Assembly: GCA_034231615.1 (NCBI GenBank)
Contig: CM067319.1
Coordinates: forward strand, 2,500,501 to 2,564,500
Direction of reading: 5' to 3'
Source: Meghimatium bilineatum
Lineage: Eukaryota > Mollusca > Gastropoda > Stylommatophora > Philomycidae
Length of the DNA: 64,000 nucleotides
In this document: in pieces, positions 10,860 through 21,900 of the stretch
How positions within the stretch are numbered: position 1 is the stretch's first letter
How the letters are laid out: the number at the start of each line of letters is the position of its first letter
The notes under the pieces: generated by a model
The model's database searches: none
What the model saw: the letters and a program-made list of their open reading frames with translations, nothing else
Told to the model about the DNA's origin: nothing
Translations under genes and position numbers: made by a program

Positions 10860-11281
10860 CATCAGGCGACGCAATGAAAAATTACATCAGGTCACATTGT
10901 TGCCATATATCAGGCCATATCAATGACAAATACATCAGACCACATCACTGACATATCAAACCATATCAATGGCAAATACATCAGACCACATCACTGACAT
11001 ATCAAACCATATCAATGGCAAATAAATCAGGTCAAGTCACATATAACAAGCCACATCAATGACAAATACATCAGGTCATGTCACTGACATATATCAAACC
11101 ACATCAATGACAAATACATCAGGTCATGTCACTGACATATAACAAGCCACATCAGTGACAAATACATCAGGTCATGTCACTGACATATAACAAGCCACAT
11201 CAGTGACAAATACATCAGGTCATGTCACTGACATAACAAGCCACATCAGTGACAAATACATCAGGCCATGTCACTGGTCCT
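10860..11281. repeat. ~48-bp repeat (catcagtgacaaatacatca), duplicated flank
   Basis: About nine units built from ggtcatgtcactgacatat and aacaagccacatcagtgac. A related, more degenerate array is at 49735-50060 in the flank of gene 2. Confidence 0.85.
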
Positions 11282-11579
11282 ATCTGTAACCATATATACA
11301 TGCAGTAAGTATATCCTTGATATTGCCTGTATATCTTGTGTGTTCTACGTCATGCCAATATGGCGCAGTATTTTTTTCACAGTGTCAGTTGTGCTAATGT
11401 TTTCAAAGTTGTGTTAACATCATAACCAGTGTATAACATCAAATTGTGTATTTTAAGACAGTCTAGTTGAGGCTATCAAATGGATATATCTGCGTGATGT
11501 GTAAAGAGTGATTATATATAATAATGTTGAAGTTTATGTGATGAACAAATTTACTTCGGTGTCAATAACACATTGAAAT
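11282..11579. other. Non-coding spacer
   Basis: AT-rich, nothing recognised. Base composition changes to a more GC-rich style near 11580, which I take as the approximate left edge of the LINE. Confidence 0.4.
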
Positions 11580-12049
11580 CGCTCACTATTCACCATGTAG
11601 CTACAACAACAGGTTTGGCGTGTCGTGTGAACACAGCACCAGTGGACTGCCTGGGGCGTGTTCTGGCTCCACACTCGACTGACAGCCTGTTAGGCAGTCA
11701 TAAAGTAGGTGATATTGTGCTGAGACTATCTCAAAAAGCATAACGGTCTTGTCAACCTAAACACGTAAAGTCTGATATTCGGCGAATTTACGCGTACGAG
11801 GTACGATGGTTTATCGGCCCACCTGGTAATGTAGGCAAACGCCAGCAACTCGGTGTGGACCGCATCAGGCATGGTGAGACACATAGAAAACCATAGTCAT
11901 CCACTGCATCATACTTCACTTCCAGTCGTCTTGATTCTTCTTGCCACTGATTTCAAATGAGGTCCGACAAGAGAGTGAGGGCGACGCTTTGCACAACTCT
12001 TCCTCACTTTAATCATAATCCCCAGTGCAAGTCATTTTCACATTCATGA

Positions 12050-12703
12050 AAATTCACCCGAAGGGAAAAGCTTTTTCTACTGACTCTAGGAGCATGGAAT
12101 GTACGTACACTCCTCGACAATGTCTCTAACACAAATAGACCGATTCAAAGAACAGCCCTGATTGGGAGAGAGTTAGCAAGGTACCATATTGACATAGCAG
12201 CGCTGAGTGAAACACGACTTGCTGGAGTCGATCAGCTCTGTGGAAGAGTTGCAGGATATACATTCTTTTGGAGCGGAAGAGATATTAAGGAAAGACGTGA
12301 AGCAGGAGTAGGCTTCGCCATTAAAACAACACTCATTGGCAAACTAGCAGGCCCACCAAAGGCAATAAATGACCGCCACATGACAGTAAAAATCCCCCTG
12401 CTCTCTGGTAAAAAATATGCAACAATCATCAGTGCGTATGCACCAACACTGGCAAATCCAGAAGAAGTTAAAGATAAGTTCTATGATGAACTTCATGCAG
12501 CTATCAGTGCAGTTCCAAAAACTGATAAGCTCATATTACTTGGAGACTTCAATGCAAGGGTGGGTAAAGACAATATCTCCTGGAACAGTGTAATAGGGAA
12601 ATATGGAGTTGGTCAGTGTAACAACAATGGACTTAGTCTGTTACAAACTTGTGGCGAACATGACCTCCTCATTACCAACACCATATTTCAACTCCCATTC
12701 TGA
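12050..12703 (+). pseudogene. LINE endonuclease region, ended by one in-frame TGA
   Basis: The frame opens at 12050 and reads an AP-endonuclease domain: LGAWNVRTLLDN near 12087, DIAALSETRL near 12190 (metal-binding E), LLGDFNARVGKD near 12540 and DYIIVRR-type residues after the stop. A TGA at 12701-12703 interrupts it. The frame on both sides is the same (continuing through TSWIHPQSKHWHLIDYIIV into the reverse transcriptase), so one nonsense change separates the halves. The first in-frame ATG here is only at 12380, so the true start is unclear. Confidence 0.85.
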
Positions 12704-12793
12704 AACCGGACCTCCTGGATTCACCCTCAATCAAAACACTGGCATCTTATAGATTATATAATTGTAAGAAGAAAGGACCACCAAGATGTTAGA

Positions 12794-15277
12794 GTGACAA
12801 AATCCATGTGCGGTGCAGACTGCTGGACTGACCATCGTCTTATTGTGTCAAAACTAAGAATTCGCATACAGCCTGCCAGACGCCCACAAGGAAGCAAAGC
12901 AAAGAAATGTATAGACTTCAGAAAGTTATCAAATGTAAACACACAACAGTCCCTAGCCTCTACTCTGGATGAATGTCTGAAATCTGCACAACTAGAGCAA
13001 GATGTAGATACGAACTGGACATATCTGAGCAAGCAAATTTACGACACTGCTACTGAGGAACTAGGTCATTCTATCAAAAAACAAAATGACTGGATTGATG
13101 AGAATGATAATAAAATCAAAGAAATGTTGGACGAAAAACACCACCTTTTCAAAGCATACTTAAATGATCCAAAATCAATTTCTAAAAAAGAAGCACTCAA
13201 TTGCAAACGGAAAATAATTCAAAATAAACTACGCCATATGAGGGACTCATGGCTGAATAAGAAAGCAGATAAGATACAAAGATTTGCAGACACAAACGAT
13301 TTAAGAAACTTCTATGATGCGCTTAAAATGTTATATGGCCCAACCTCATCGGGATCTTTTCCACTTCTCAATGCAAATGAAACACAACTAATCGTAGAAA
13401 AAGATAAAATCCTGCAGCGCTGGGTAGAACACTTTGAGCACATTTTGAATAACCCATCATCAATAAATGAAGAGGCTATCAACCAACTACCACAGGTTCC
13501 TCTCAATGAAATGCTAGGTGACATCCCTACTTTGGAGGAAACTCGTAAAGCAGTTCATCAGCTTTCTAGTGGAAAAGCACCTGGCTCCGACTCAATACCA
13601 ATCGAAATATACAAATATGGTGGTAAAAATCTTATTGAGAAACTTCACATAATTTTCCAACAGTCATGGATAAGTGAAAAAATTCCACAAAATTTTAAGG
13701 ATGCTACAATTATACACCTGTATAAACGTAAAGGGAACCGCCAGTCCTGTAACAACCATCGTGGTATCTCTCTACTGTCCATTGCTGGAAAGATATTTGC
13801 CAGAATCCTTTTGAACCGTCTTACATCTCATCTAAATGAAGGACTACTACCCGAAAGCCAATGTGGTTTCAGAAAAGAACGTGGAACAACTGATATGATC
13901 TTTGCTGAAAGACAGCTTCAAGAAAAATGTCAAGAACAACACTGTGACCTGTACACAGCATTCATAGACTTGACAAAAGCATTTGACACAGTAAGTAGAG
14001 AGGGTCTGCGAAAGATTCTGGCGAAGTATGGATGTCCACAGAAATTTATCTCAATGGTGCAGCAATTGCATGATGGAATGCAAGCTAGAGTTCAGGATGA
14101 TGGAGAGTTATCTGAAACCTTTCCCGTCTCAAATGGAGTAAAACAAGGATGTGTATTAGCACCTACTCTATTTAGCATCATGTTCTCTGCTATGTTGGAT
14201 GATGCTTTCAGAGATCTAGACCTGGGAGGAAATATCACCTATCGCATAGATGGAAAATTGTTCAACCTTCGGCGGCTTCGAGCAAAAACCAAAGTTAAAT
14301 CACACTCAATCAGGGTTCTTCTATTTGCTGATGACTGTGCCCTAAATGCCAACTCTGAGGCTGATCTACAATGTATTATAGACAGATTCTCCAAAGCCTG
14401 TACCAACTTTGGGCTTACCATTAACACAGAGAAAACAGAAGTCATGTTACAACCAGCACTTGGCAAAAGCTATCTCGAGACCTGCATAAAGGTAAATGGT
14501 GTAGCACTGAAAGTTGTGAATAGATTCACATATCTAGGCAGTACATTATCACAAAATGCCAACGTTGATGATGAAGTGTATACAAGGATCGCCAAAGCAA
14601 GCTGTACTTTCGGCAGATTGTATGCAAATGTTTGGCGTAGAAATGGAATTAACCTTCAGACTAAGCTGAAAGTTTACAGAGCAGTGGTACTTCCAGTGCT
14701 GCTATACGCTAGTGAAACATGGACTGTGTATAGACGTCATGTGAAAAACCTCAATCATTTTCATACAAATTGTCTCAGAAATATTATGAACATCAGATGG
14801 CAAGACAAGATTGCAGATACCACTGTCCTTGATAGAGCTGGTATCCCAAGCATTGACACGATCCTGATGCAGACACAGATTCGTTGGGCAGGTCATTTGG
14901 TGCGTATGCCAGACCATCGTCTGCCAAAGATACTTCTCTTTGGTGAGCTAGAGAAGGGTATACAATCTCAAGGTGGCCAAAGGAAGCGCTACAAGGACTC
15001 GTTAAAGGACTCACTGAAAGCCTTTGAAATAGACCACGATACATGGGAAGAACTTGCACAAAATAGATCTACATGGCGTTCTAAAATAAAAAAGAGCGCA
15101 TCATCTTGTGAAAAGAAGAGAAATGCGGCAGCTCAACAGCGGAGAGCAGCTAGAAAGTCACGGATAGACCAAGATCTGTCTACAGTCGTTATTCCATGTC
15201 CAAACTGTCCAAGGACATTTACAGCTCGAATAGGGCTCATTAGCCATCTACAAACTCATAATCAAGGACACAACTAA
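12794..15277 (+). CDS. LINE reverse transcriptase with C-terminal C2H2 finger
   Basis: This is an 827-codon frame counted from the first ATG after the TGA; it is in phase with the upstream endonuclease and is the 3' part of one long polyprotein. It starts inside the endonuclease (DCWTDHRLIVSKL, the catalytic DH). It then has a linker of ~220 residues, the RT core with GKAPGSDSIPIE, NHRGISLLS, CGFRKERGT, FIDLTKAFDTV, GVKQGCVLAPTLFS and the catalytic LLFADDCAL near 14320. An RTE/R4-like tail (IRWAGHLVRMP) follows. It ends with a CPNC-x12-H-x3-H zinc finger in the last 40 residues. All key residues are present, so the protein looks functional apart from the upstream stop. Confidence 0.92.
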   Translation: MTKSMCGADCWTDHRLIVSKLRIRIQPARRPQGSKAKKCIDFRKLSNVNTQQSLASTLDECLKSAQLEQDVDTNWTYLSKQIYDTATEELGHSIKKQNDWIDENDNKIKEMLDEKHHLFKAYLNDPKSISKKEALNCKRKIIQNKLRHMRDSWLNKKADKIQRFADTNDLRNFYDALKMLYGPTSSGSFPLLNANETQLIVEKDKILQRWVEHFEHILNNPSSINEEAINQLPQVPLNEMLGDIPTLEETRKAVHQLSSGKAPGSDSIPIEIYKYGGKNLIEKLHIIFQQSWISEKIPQNFKDATIIHLYKRKGNRQSCNNHRGISLLSIAGKIFARILLNRLTSHLNEGLLPESQCGFRKERGTTDMIFAERQLQEKCQEQHCDLYTAFIDLTKAFDTVSREGLRKILAKYGCPQKFISMVQQLHDGMQARVQDDGELSETFPVSNGVKQGCVLAPTLFSIMFSAMLDDAFRDLDLGGNITYRIDGKLFNLRRLRAKTKVKSHSIRVLLFADDCALNANSEADLQCIIDRFSKACTNFGLTINTEKTEVMLQPALGKSYLETCIKVNGVALKVVNRFTYLGSTLSQNANVDDEVYTRIAKASCTFGRLYANVWRRNGINLQTKLKVYRAVVLPVLLYASETWTVYRRHVKNLNHFHTNCLRNIMNIRWQDKIADTTVLDRAGIPSIDTILMQTQIRWAGHLVRMPDHRLPKILLFGELEKGIQSQGGQRKRYKDSLKDSLKAFEIDHDTWEELAQNRSTWRSKIKKSASSCEKKRNAAAQQRRAARKSRIDQDLSTVVIPCPNCPRTFTARIGLISHLQTHNQGHN

Positions 15278-15345
15278 AATTGAATTTTCAAAAGTGGATG
15301 TAACAAATGGTCATCATCACTTGTGATGGACGAACAACACATATC

Positions 15346-15933
15346 TTGTCACTTGGTCTTCCTCTCATTAAAAATACGGATCAATGGTAAGAAAATAACA
15401 ACCAAACTTAAAGACATCATTCACTGAATAAAATAGATTAGAATAAATGTATAAATGTGCAAATACCTGGACTGGATATATTTTAGAATAAGTGTATACA
15501 TGTTCAAATACCTAGACTGGATATATTTTATTGACTTTGTTTTGTGAAAATAGGATTAAAGCATGAAATAGTGATAAATACTGGCCTTTACTTCAATATT
15601 AGTGCCATTTTCTTTCCTTCTTGGGGGAATGTCAGAAGTATTCTCAATTCAAGACGCAGTTATGAACTCAACATTGTTTTGCTTAGTAATTTTCTAGACA
15701 ATATTTATTTTCAGTAGGTTGCAATTGTCAATTTGAGACAAGCAGACTATCTTTCAGTTACAGAGCCAAATGTTCCCACATTTAGTCATCTTAAATATGG
15801 TGGGGGTTGTCCCCCCCCCAAAAAAACCACTGTAGGTGTGTTGTCATAGGTGTGCTGTGATATATGTGGTGTCATAGGTGTGGTATCATAGGTTTATCAT
15901 CATAGGTGTGTTGAGACAAAAAAAAAAGAGAAC
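15346..15933. other. 3' flank of gene 1
   Basis: Non-coding. On the minus strand an AATAAA hexamer (tttatt at 15704-15709) lies ~225 nt past the stop of gene 1 and is a candidate poly(A) signal. A short tggtgtcataggtgtg-like repeat occupies 15835-15910. A duplicated phrase around agtgtatacatgt and ctggatatattttag sits at 15440-15530. Confidence 0.5.
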
Positions 15934-18900
15934 TTATATTGTGTTGCCATGTACTTTCATAAGGTGAGCATAACACTTCTGCTCATCTGCACAGATTTCT
16001 AAACACACCCAGCAGAAGTAAGCTTGACAAGATGTACAATGCATTTTATTACAACCTACTATCTTCTCAATTCCAGTTCCGCAACTTGGACAAATTTTGC
16101 GGCAACTTTTATCTCCCTCCATCCAGATTTTCACACTGTCATCAAGTCCTCTTTTAGACGTGCTGCAGGTCATGCCAGCATGATATGCCGTGTGACAGGA
16201 AGTACATAAGCTTATGAAGCAAGATGGGCAATTAAATTCAACTCCATCATCGTTTGTTGTAATCTCGTAAATTGCAGAACAATCGGGAGTTAAACAGAAT
16301 TTATATTTGTCTAGATTTGTAGTCACAAAAGAACTGACAGATTTTTCCACCAATTTTTCTTTCGTTGTCCATCGTTTTTGCAGACAGAAAGTGAAATCTT
16401 TCCACACAAGAGGTACTTTGCAGTTCTCTTGGGCACAAACAACAGGAAAGCTTTTATTTTGTTCACAAACACTGACCTGTGATTTAAGACAGATATGGCA
16501 GTAACAGTGTCCACAGGCCTCAAGTCTATACATTTCAGAAAAGTCATCAACTGGGCATAAGCACACAACACAATCTGGCATATCTTTCTTAAGATTGGAA
16601 AAACCTGATTGTGCCAAAGAACGTTCTAGATCAGATATACTGGACAGTGCCTTATCTACACACTCAGATGGTCCAAATATGGACAACTTCTGCAGTTTGA
16701 AATCAATAAGAACATCGCTGAGAGCAAACTCGCTAACAAAATCATCATGCAAGTTGACATATTTTCTCAAAACTTCTTTCATCAAACCTCGAGGTTTCCC
16801 TTGTCCTCTAAGCAGAACATCCACTTGTTTCCCCTTGGCAAGTTTGCCAAGATATTTATCAATCTCTCCCATTGCCTGAGTAACACTCACCTCTTTCCCA
16901 TATACATGCACTTGTTCTGTGCGGTCATTTACAATGATTAAAATACCCAATGATGACTCAATTTTTTTCAGAGCTTCTTTTCCTTGTCGTTTGATGAGTC
17001 TTCTCAAAAGATCATTAATTTTACAATCAATTACTTCCCCTTCCAGTTCTTTCTGTAATAGTTCTCTGGCTTCAATCATGGAAGATGTTTTTTCTGACTT
17101 TATATCAAATGCAAAATTTCCATCTTTCAGCGATCGAATATTCACTTCAGCATCTTTGTGCATTTTTAAACCTGTGATTATTTCCTCAAAACGTTCTTTA
17201 CAAACATTCATGATGGATTTTGACACATTGAGAGTTGTTTTCAGGGTCAGACTTATCTCAACAGGTTGATTTTTTACTGTCAACACTCCTTGAAGTGCTC
17301 GGCAAGCTTTATAACCATCAGTCGGACTGTCAAAGTTAATAAATGCAATTTGATTCACAGAACTTGGTTTGGCTGACATCAAGTTCAATGTAAACTTATT
17401 TTGTTTCACATATTGTGAAAACATTCCTGACAAGTAATTTTTTATGCTCTCCAGATCTTTCTGTGACTCTTTTTCAACCTGTTCTCGGACAACAGTCACT
17501 TGAATGCTCTGGTTCAAGTTCTCATCATAATCCAAAATGTCCATCACTTTCTTTTTAATCTCCATTTCATTTGCACTTCCTGTGTTAAAGCAAACCAGAT
17601 CTTTCCCTTTTTCTGCCAATTTTAGTTCACACTGTCCACTTGAAAGGTGGATAATCTTGCCCATGAGACCCGCTGTTTCAATGGGTGGACACTTAATAAA
17701 TGCAGTGCCTTTTCCTTTTATAGGTCTTCGACACCAAGACAGCCGTGCTTCAAACTTGTTGACCACTTTTCTAAAATTTCTGTCAATTTTCAAAACTGCC
17801 ACTATTTCTGTATCATTTTGAGTCCCATGAACTGCTGCTTGTGCCTCGGCAAATGAACTGTATTTTATAAATCCCCATGGATTGGATTTTTTAAACCTCA
17901 CACATTCTTTAATACTGCCATAAGTTTCAAATTTTACTCTAATGTCTTCCTCTGTCATTTTTGGACTAGTATTTTTTATCAAAATTTTATTACTTTGACC
18001 TGGCATGAGCAGGGACTTCACACATCCTCCCTGACCAAGTATAACTCTAATCCCACTAGACTCTGTTCCTGACTTGTTCAAAATATCTAATTCATCTTCA
18101 CCAGATTCCAGAGCCTCCAGAGTCTCTTTCTTAACATTGATAAGTTGGTCAATAATAACCTGACTCATTGGGGAAGTTGAGAAAATGTTCAATGTTCCAA
18201 GATCACCATCTGCTTCTACAACCACAGCTTTCATTCCTGCATTTGCCAGACTGTCTTCCCAGACTCTTAATTGAGAGTATCTTATACCAACCAGTTTTCG
18301 GAAGATGGTTAATCCAACAGATTCACTATGAACCAACTCAATTCTCTGCTGTTTAGCCAAGTTAATGTCCACTTGTAGTTTACCTTCTCTGACAGCTTCC
18401 AGGATCCATTCTTCTTCAATCACAGTGATGCCTTTAATAAAATCTCTGGATGTTTTTGTAAACTCTGTATACACTATCCACTCTGGTTGAGAGTTGTGTG
18501 ATGACAAGGTTGAAGATGGATGCAGATGCACCTGTCTGTCCACCACCAAAGCATGATAACCTGCTCGGATGTGACCTAGGTAGTAACAAACTGAGGCCAT
18601 ATTTGCATCAAAGATGATCTTTCTTAACGAAAGTGCTGCAGATTCATCCAAAGAAAATGTGTATTCAAGTTTAATTTTGAGCTCATTATTCAAAATTGTG
18701 GCTACTTCTTTCACACACTGCTTTGTAAAGTTCATCACTTTATAGTTAATTCCGTGATCCTGACACCACTTGGACTGACTCTTGACAGGAATCTGAATCC
18801 AGGCCTTGTATACTTCCAGCCATGTAAAAATATCTCCGTAAGGGGATTCAAACTGGGTTTTACTTTTGGCTGATGATTGTGCTTCAGATTCTGTTAGACC

Positions 18901-21900
18901 TCTGTAAAATAAATTGGAACCATTTGTGATAAGAGAAGCCAGAACTATTGAATCATAGAGCAAATTTGTTCTGTTTCCATGATAAACAAGAAACCCTTCT
19001 GTTGGATGAAATGGCAGTTTAGATATCCAACGTCCAATGTCTGTGATGCCTTTAGAAGATAATGCTCCAAGGTTCCTGAGAGTGTTCAGAGCAGAGTCAA
19101 TAGCTTCCTGACTTGGAGGCTGAACAAAGTCATACAATTTGACATCAATTCCCAGTTCTGCAAGTTTCAATAGACTCTGCCCTAAAGGAACTCGAAGAAT
19201 TTCTGGTTCTGTGGATTGGTTCATATTTTTGTATCCATCCTCAGTAAATAAACGAAAGCATTTTCCACTTCCAGTCCGCCCAGCTCGTCCTTTCCTTTGG
19301 TCTGCTGAACTTTTACTAATTACATAAGTTCCTAACATACAAATATTTCTTTTACCATCAAATCTCATTTCTTTGGCAACCCCAGTATCAATGACATATT
19401 TTATTCCATCAATTGTAATCGATGTTTCTGCACAGTTTGTAGCAAAAACTATTTTTCTGATTCCTGGTTGCAATCTATCAAAAACTAGTCTTTGCTCATT
19501 TGGAGGTAGCTGTCCATGCAATGGAAAACATTTGAAGTCTGTTCTTCCAGCCATTTGTTTTGCAAATTCCTCACAGCAGCGCATAATTTCTACAGGTGAT
19601 GTTAAGAAAACCAGAATATCTCCTGGTCCTTCACTTCTGTGAACCTCTACTGCCTTTAGAACAGCCTTAGTTTCGAAATCTTCAAACTCCTTAGCAGAAT
19701 TTTCCATATTCGAATAAACTACATCCACTGGGAAAGTTCTGCCTGACACACGCAATTCTGGGCTGCTGTTGAAATACTTGATGAAGATTTTTGGATCAAT
19801 AGTTGCTGAAGTTATGACGACCTTAAGGTCTGGTCTGTTTTTCAGACAAACTTTAATCATACCTAGTAAAAGATCTGTATATATACTTCTCTCATGAGCT
19901 TCATCAACTATGATACAACTGTAATGGGACAAATTTGGATCTGTCAAGCACTCATTGAGAAGACAATGGTCAGTCTCAAAGACAATTTTTGTCTTGTCAG
20001 ACATTGTTTTCTTCAGCCCAGTTTTGTAGCCAACTAGTGCTCCAACTTTACCAGCCATTTCTTTTGCAACACGTTCTGCAAGAGTGATTGCTGCCACTTT
20101 CCTAGGCTGAGTGCATACAATCAAACCCCGACCAGCTAGGCCAGATTCATAAATGTATTGGGCCATTTGTGTGCTCTTACCAGACCCTGTCTCCCCAAGG
20201 ATTATTGATACTTGTTCCTGGTATACCTTTCTGACAATATCTTCTCGTCGTGCATAAATAGGCAGAGCTGCTGCCAACCGCACACACTCAACTCCAACAC
20301 TCTGAAGCAAATCTGTTATCTCCTCAGGATCTGTTGTGCTAGGATCCCAGTTTTTAGCTTTTGTAATCAATGAATCTTTTCTTGAACAAAATGTATCTTT
20401 TTGCTTGGCAACCTCCTTCACCTTGTCTAACAAAGCCAGTTCTTCAATTCTGCTATCATCATCATCACTCTCAGTGGAGCTGGAAGATTTCATAACTTTC
20501 AAAGCTTGTTCATACGTCTCCATCTTTTTCTGATGTTCTTCTAGCGTTCTTTTTGTCTTTCTGTTGATCTCCTCTATGGCTTTATTAATCTCAGCTTGCA
20601 TGCGTTCAGATTTATAATTCTGATCTTTATTAGGAGTTGCCGCAACTTCCACATCAGAACAACGTATGCACACATCATCCAAACTGGAAGAATTCAGTTG
20701 TTTTTTTATTTTTTTTGAGTCTGCTTTACTAGCAGCTACAATCTCACAACGAGTTTGTGATGTCTCACTAATAAATGAGTTCTGAATCAGTTCAAAAAAA
20801 CCGTCTTGGATAATTCTAGTGAAAAGTTCATTGAGACTTGCTACATTAGGTAGGACTTTTTTCACAACAATATACAATTTTTTTGGAACTTGTTTTGATT
20901 TGTCGACATTTTTTTCATCATGTTTTCTGTGTTCACTGTTTTTTTCCTGTTTATGTTTAGAAATAGCACTCTCTTGCTTCTTCTCAACTTTCTTTCTGGT
21001 GACCTCATCTATGACTTTATTAGTATCAGCTTGCATGCATTCAGATTTAGAATTCTGATCTTTCTTAGGAGTTGCCACAACTTCCACATTAGAACAACGT
21101 ATGCTTACATCATCCAAACTGGAAGAATTCAGTTGTTTTTTAATCCTTTCTGAAGCTGACTTACTGGGTGCCACAAGCTGACAACGTGTTCGTAATGTCT
21201 CACTAATAAAAGAGCTCTGAATCATTTCAAAAGACACATTGTGGATAATTCTAGTGAGAAGTTCATTCAGACTTGCTACATTAGGTAGGACTTTTTTTAC
21301 AACAACAGACAATTCTGTTGGAACACCAACACTTTTTTCTTCAGGTTTTTTGTTTGCATTAGATTTTTCTTGTTCATGTTTAGAAATAGGACTCTCTTGC
21401 TTCTTCTCAATTTTCTTTCCGGTGATCTCTATGGCTTTATTAATCTCAGCTTGTACGCATTCAGATTTAGAATTCTGATCTTTCTTAGGAGTTGCCACAA
21501 TATCCACATTAGAACAACGTATGCGCACTTCATCTACATTGGAAGAATTCAGTTGTTTTGATATCCTTTTTGAATCTGCCTTACTGGGCGCTATAAGCTC
21601 ACAACGAGTTTGTGATATCTCACTAATAAAAGAGTTCTGTATCAGTTCAAAAGAAATGTCTTGGATAATTCTAGTGAGAAGTTCATTTAGACTTGCTACA
21701 TTAGGTAGGACTTTTTCCACAACAACATACAATTTTGTTGGAACTTGTTTTGGTTTGCCCTGATTTATGTGGTCTAGTTTCCTCTGTTCACTTATTTTTA
21801 CCTGTACATTGTTAGAATTAACACTTTCTAGCATCTCCTCCACTTTTTTGCGCTTGCTTTTTGGTGGAACAACCTTGGTGGGTGACATGCTGGTCTCGTT

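Larger units (their letters stand above)
11580..15345 (+). mobile_element. Nearly full-length APE-type LINE
   Basis: This holds a non-coding head of ~470 bp, an apurinic-type endonuclease, a reverse transcriptase with a C-terminal zinc finger, and a short 3' end. The last ~60 bp (ttcaaaagtggatg to tgatggacgaac) recur at the end of the 5'-truncated copy at 31569-32930, which supports the right edge. Clade is uncertain: the endonuclease and the RT tail suggest an RTE- or I-like group. It lies between gene 1 and its duplicated flank and has no counterpart near gene 2, so it is younger than the duplication. Edges are approximate because no target duplication was found. Confidence 0.88.
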
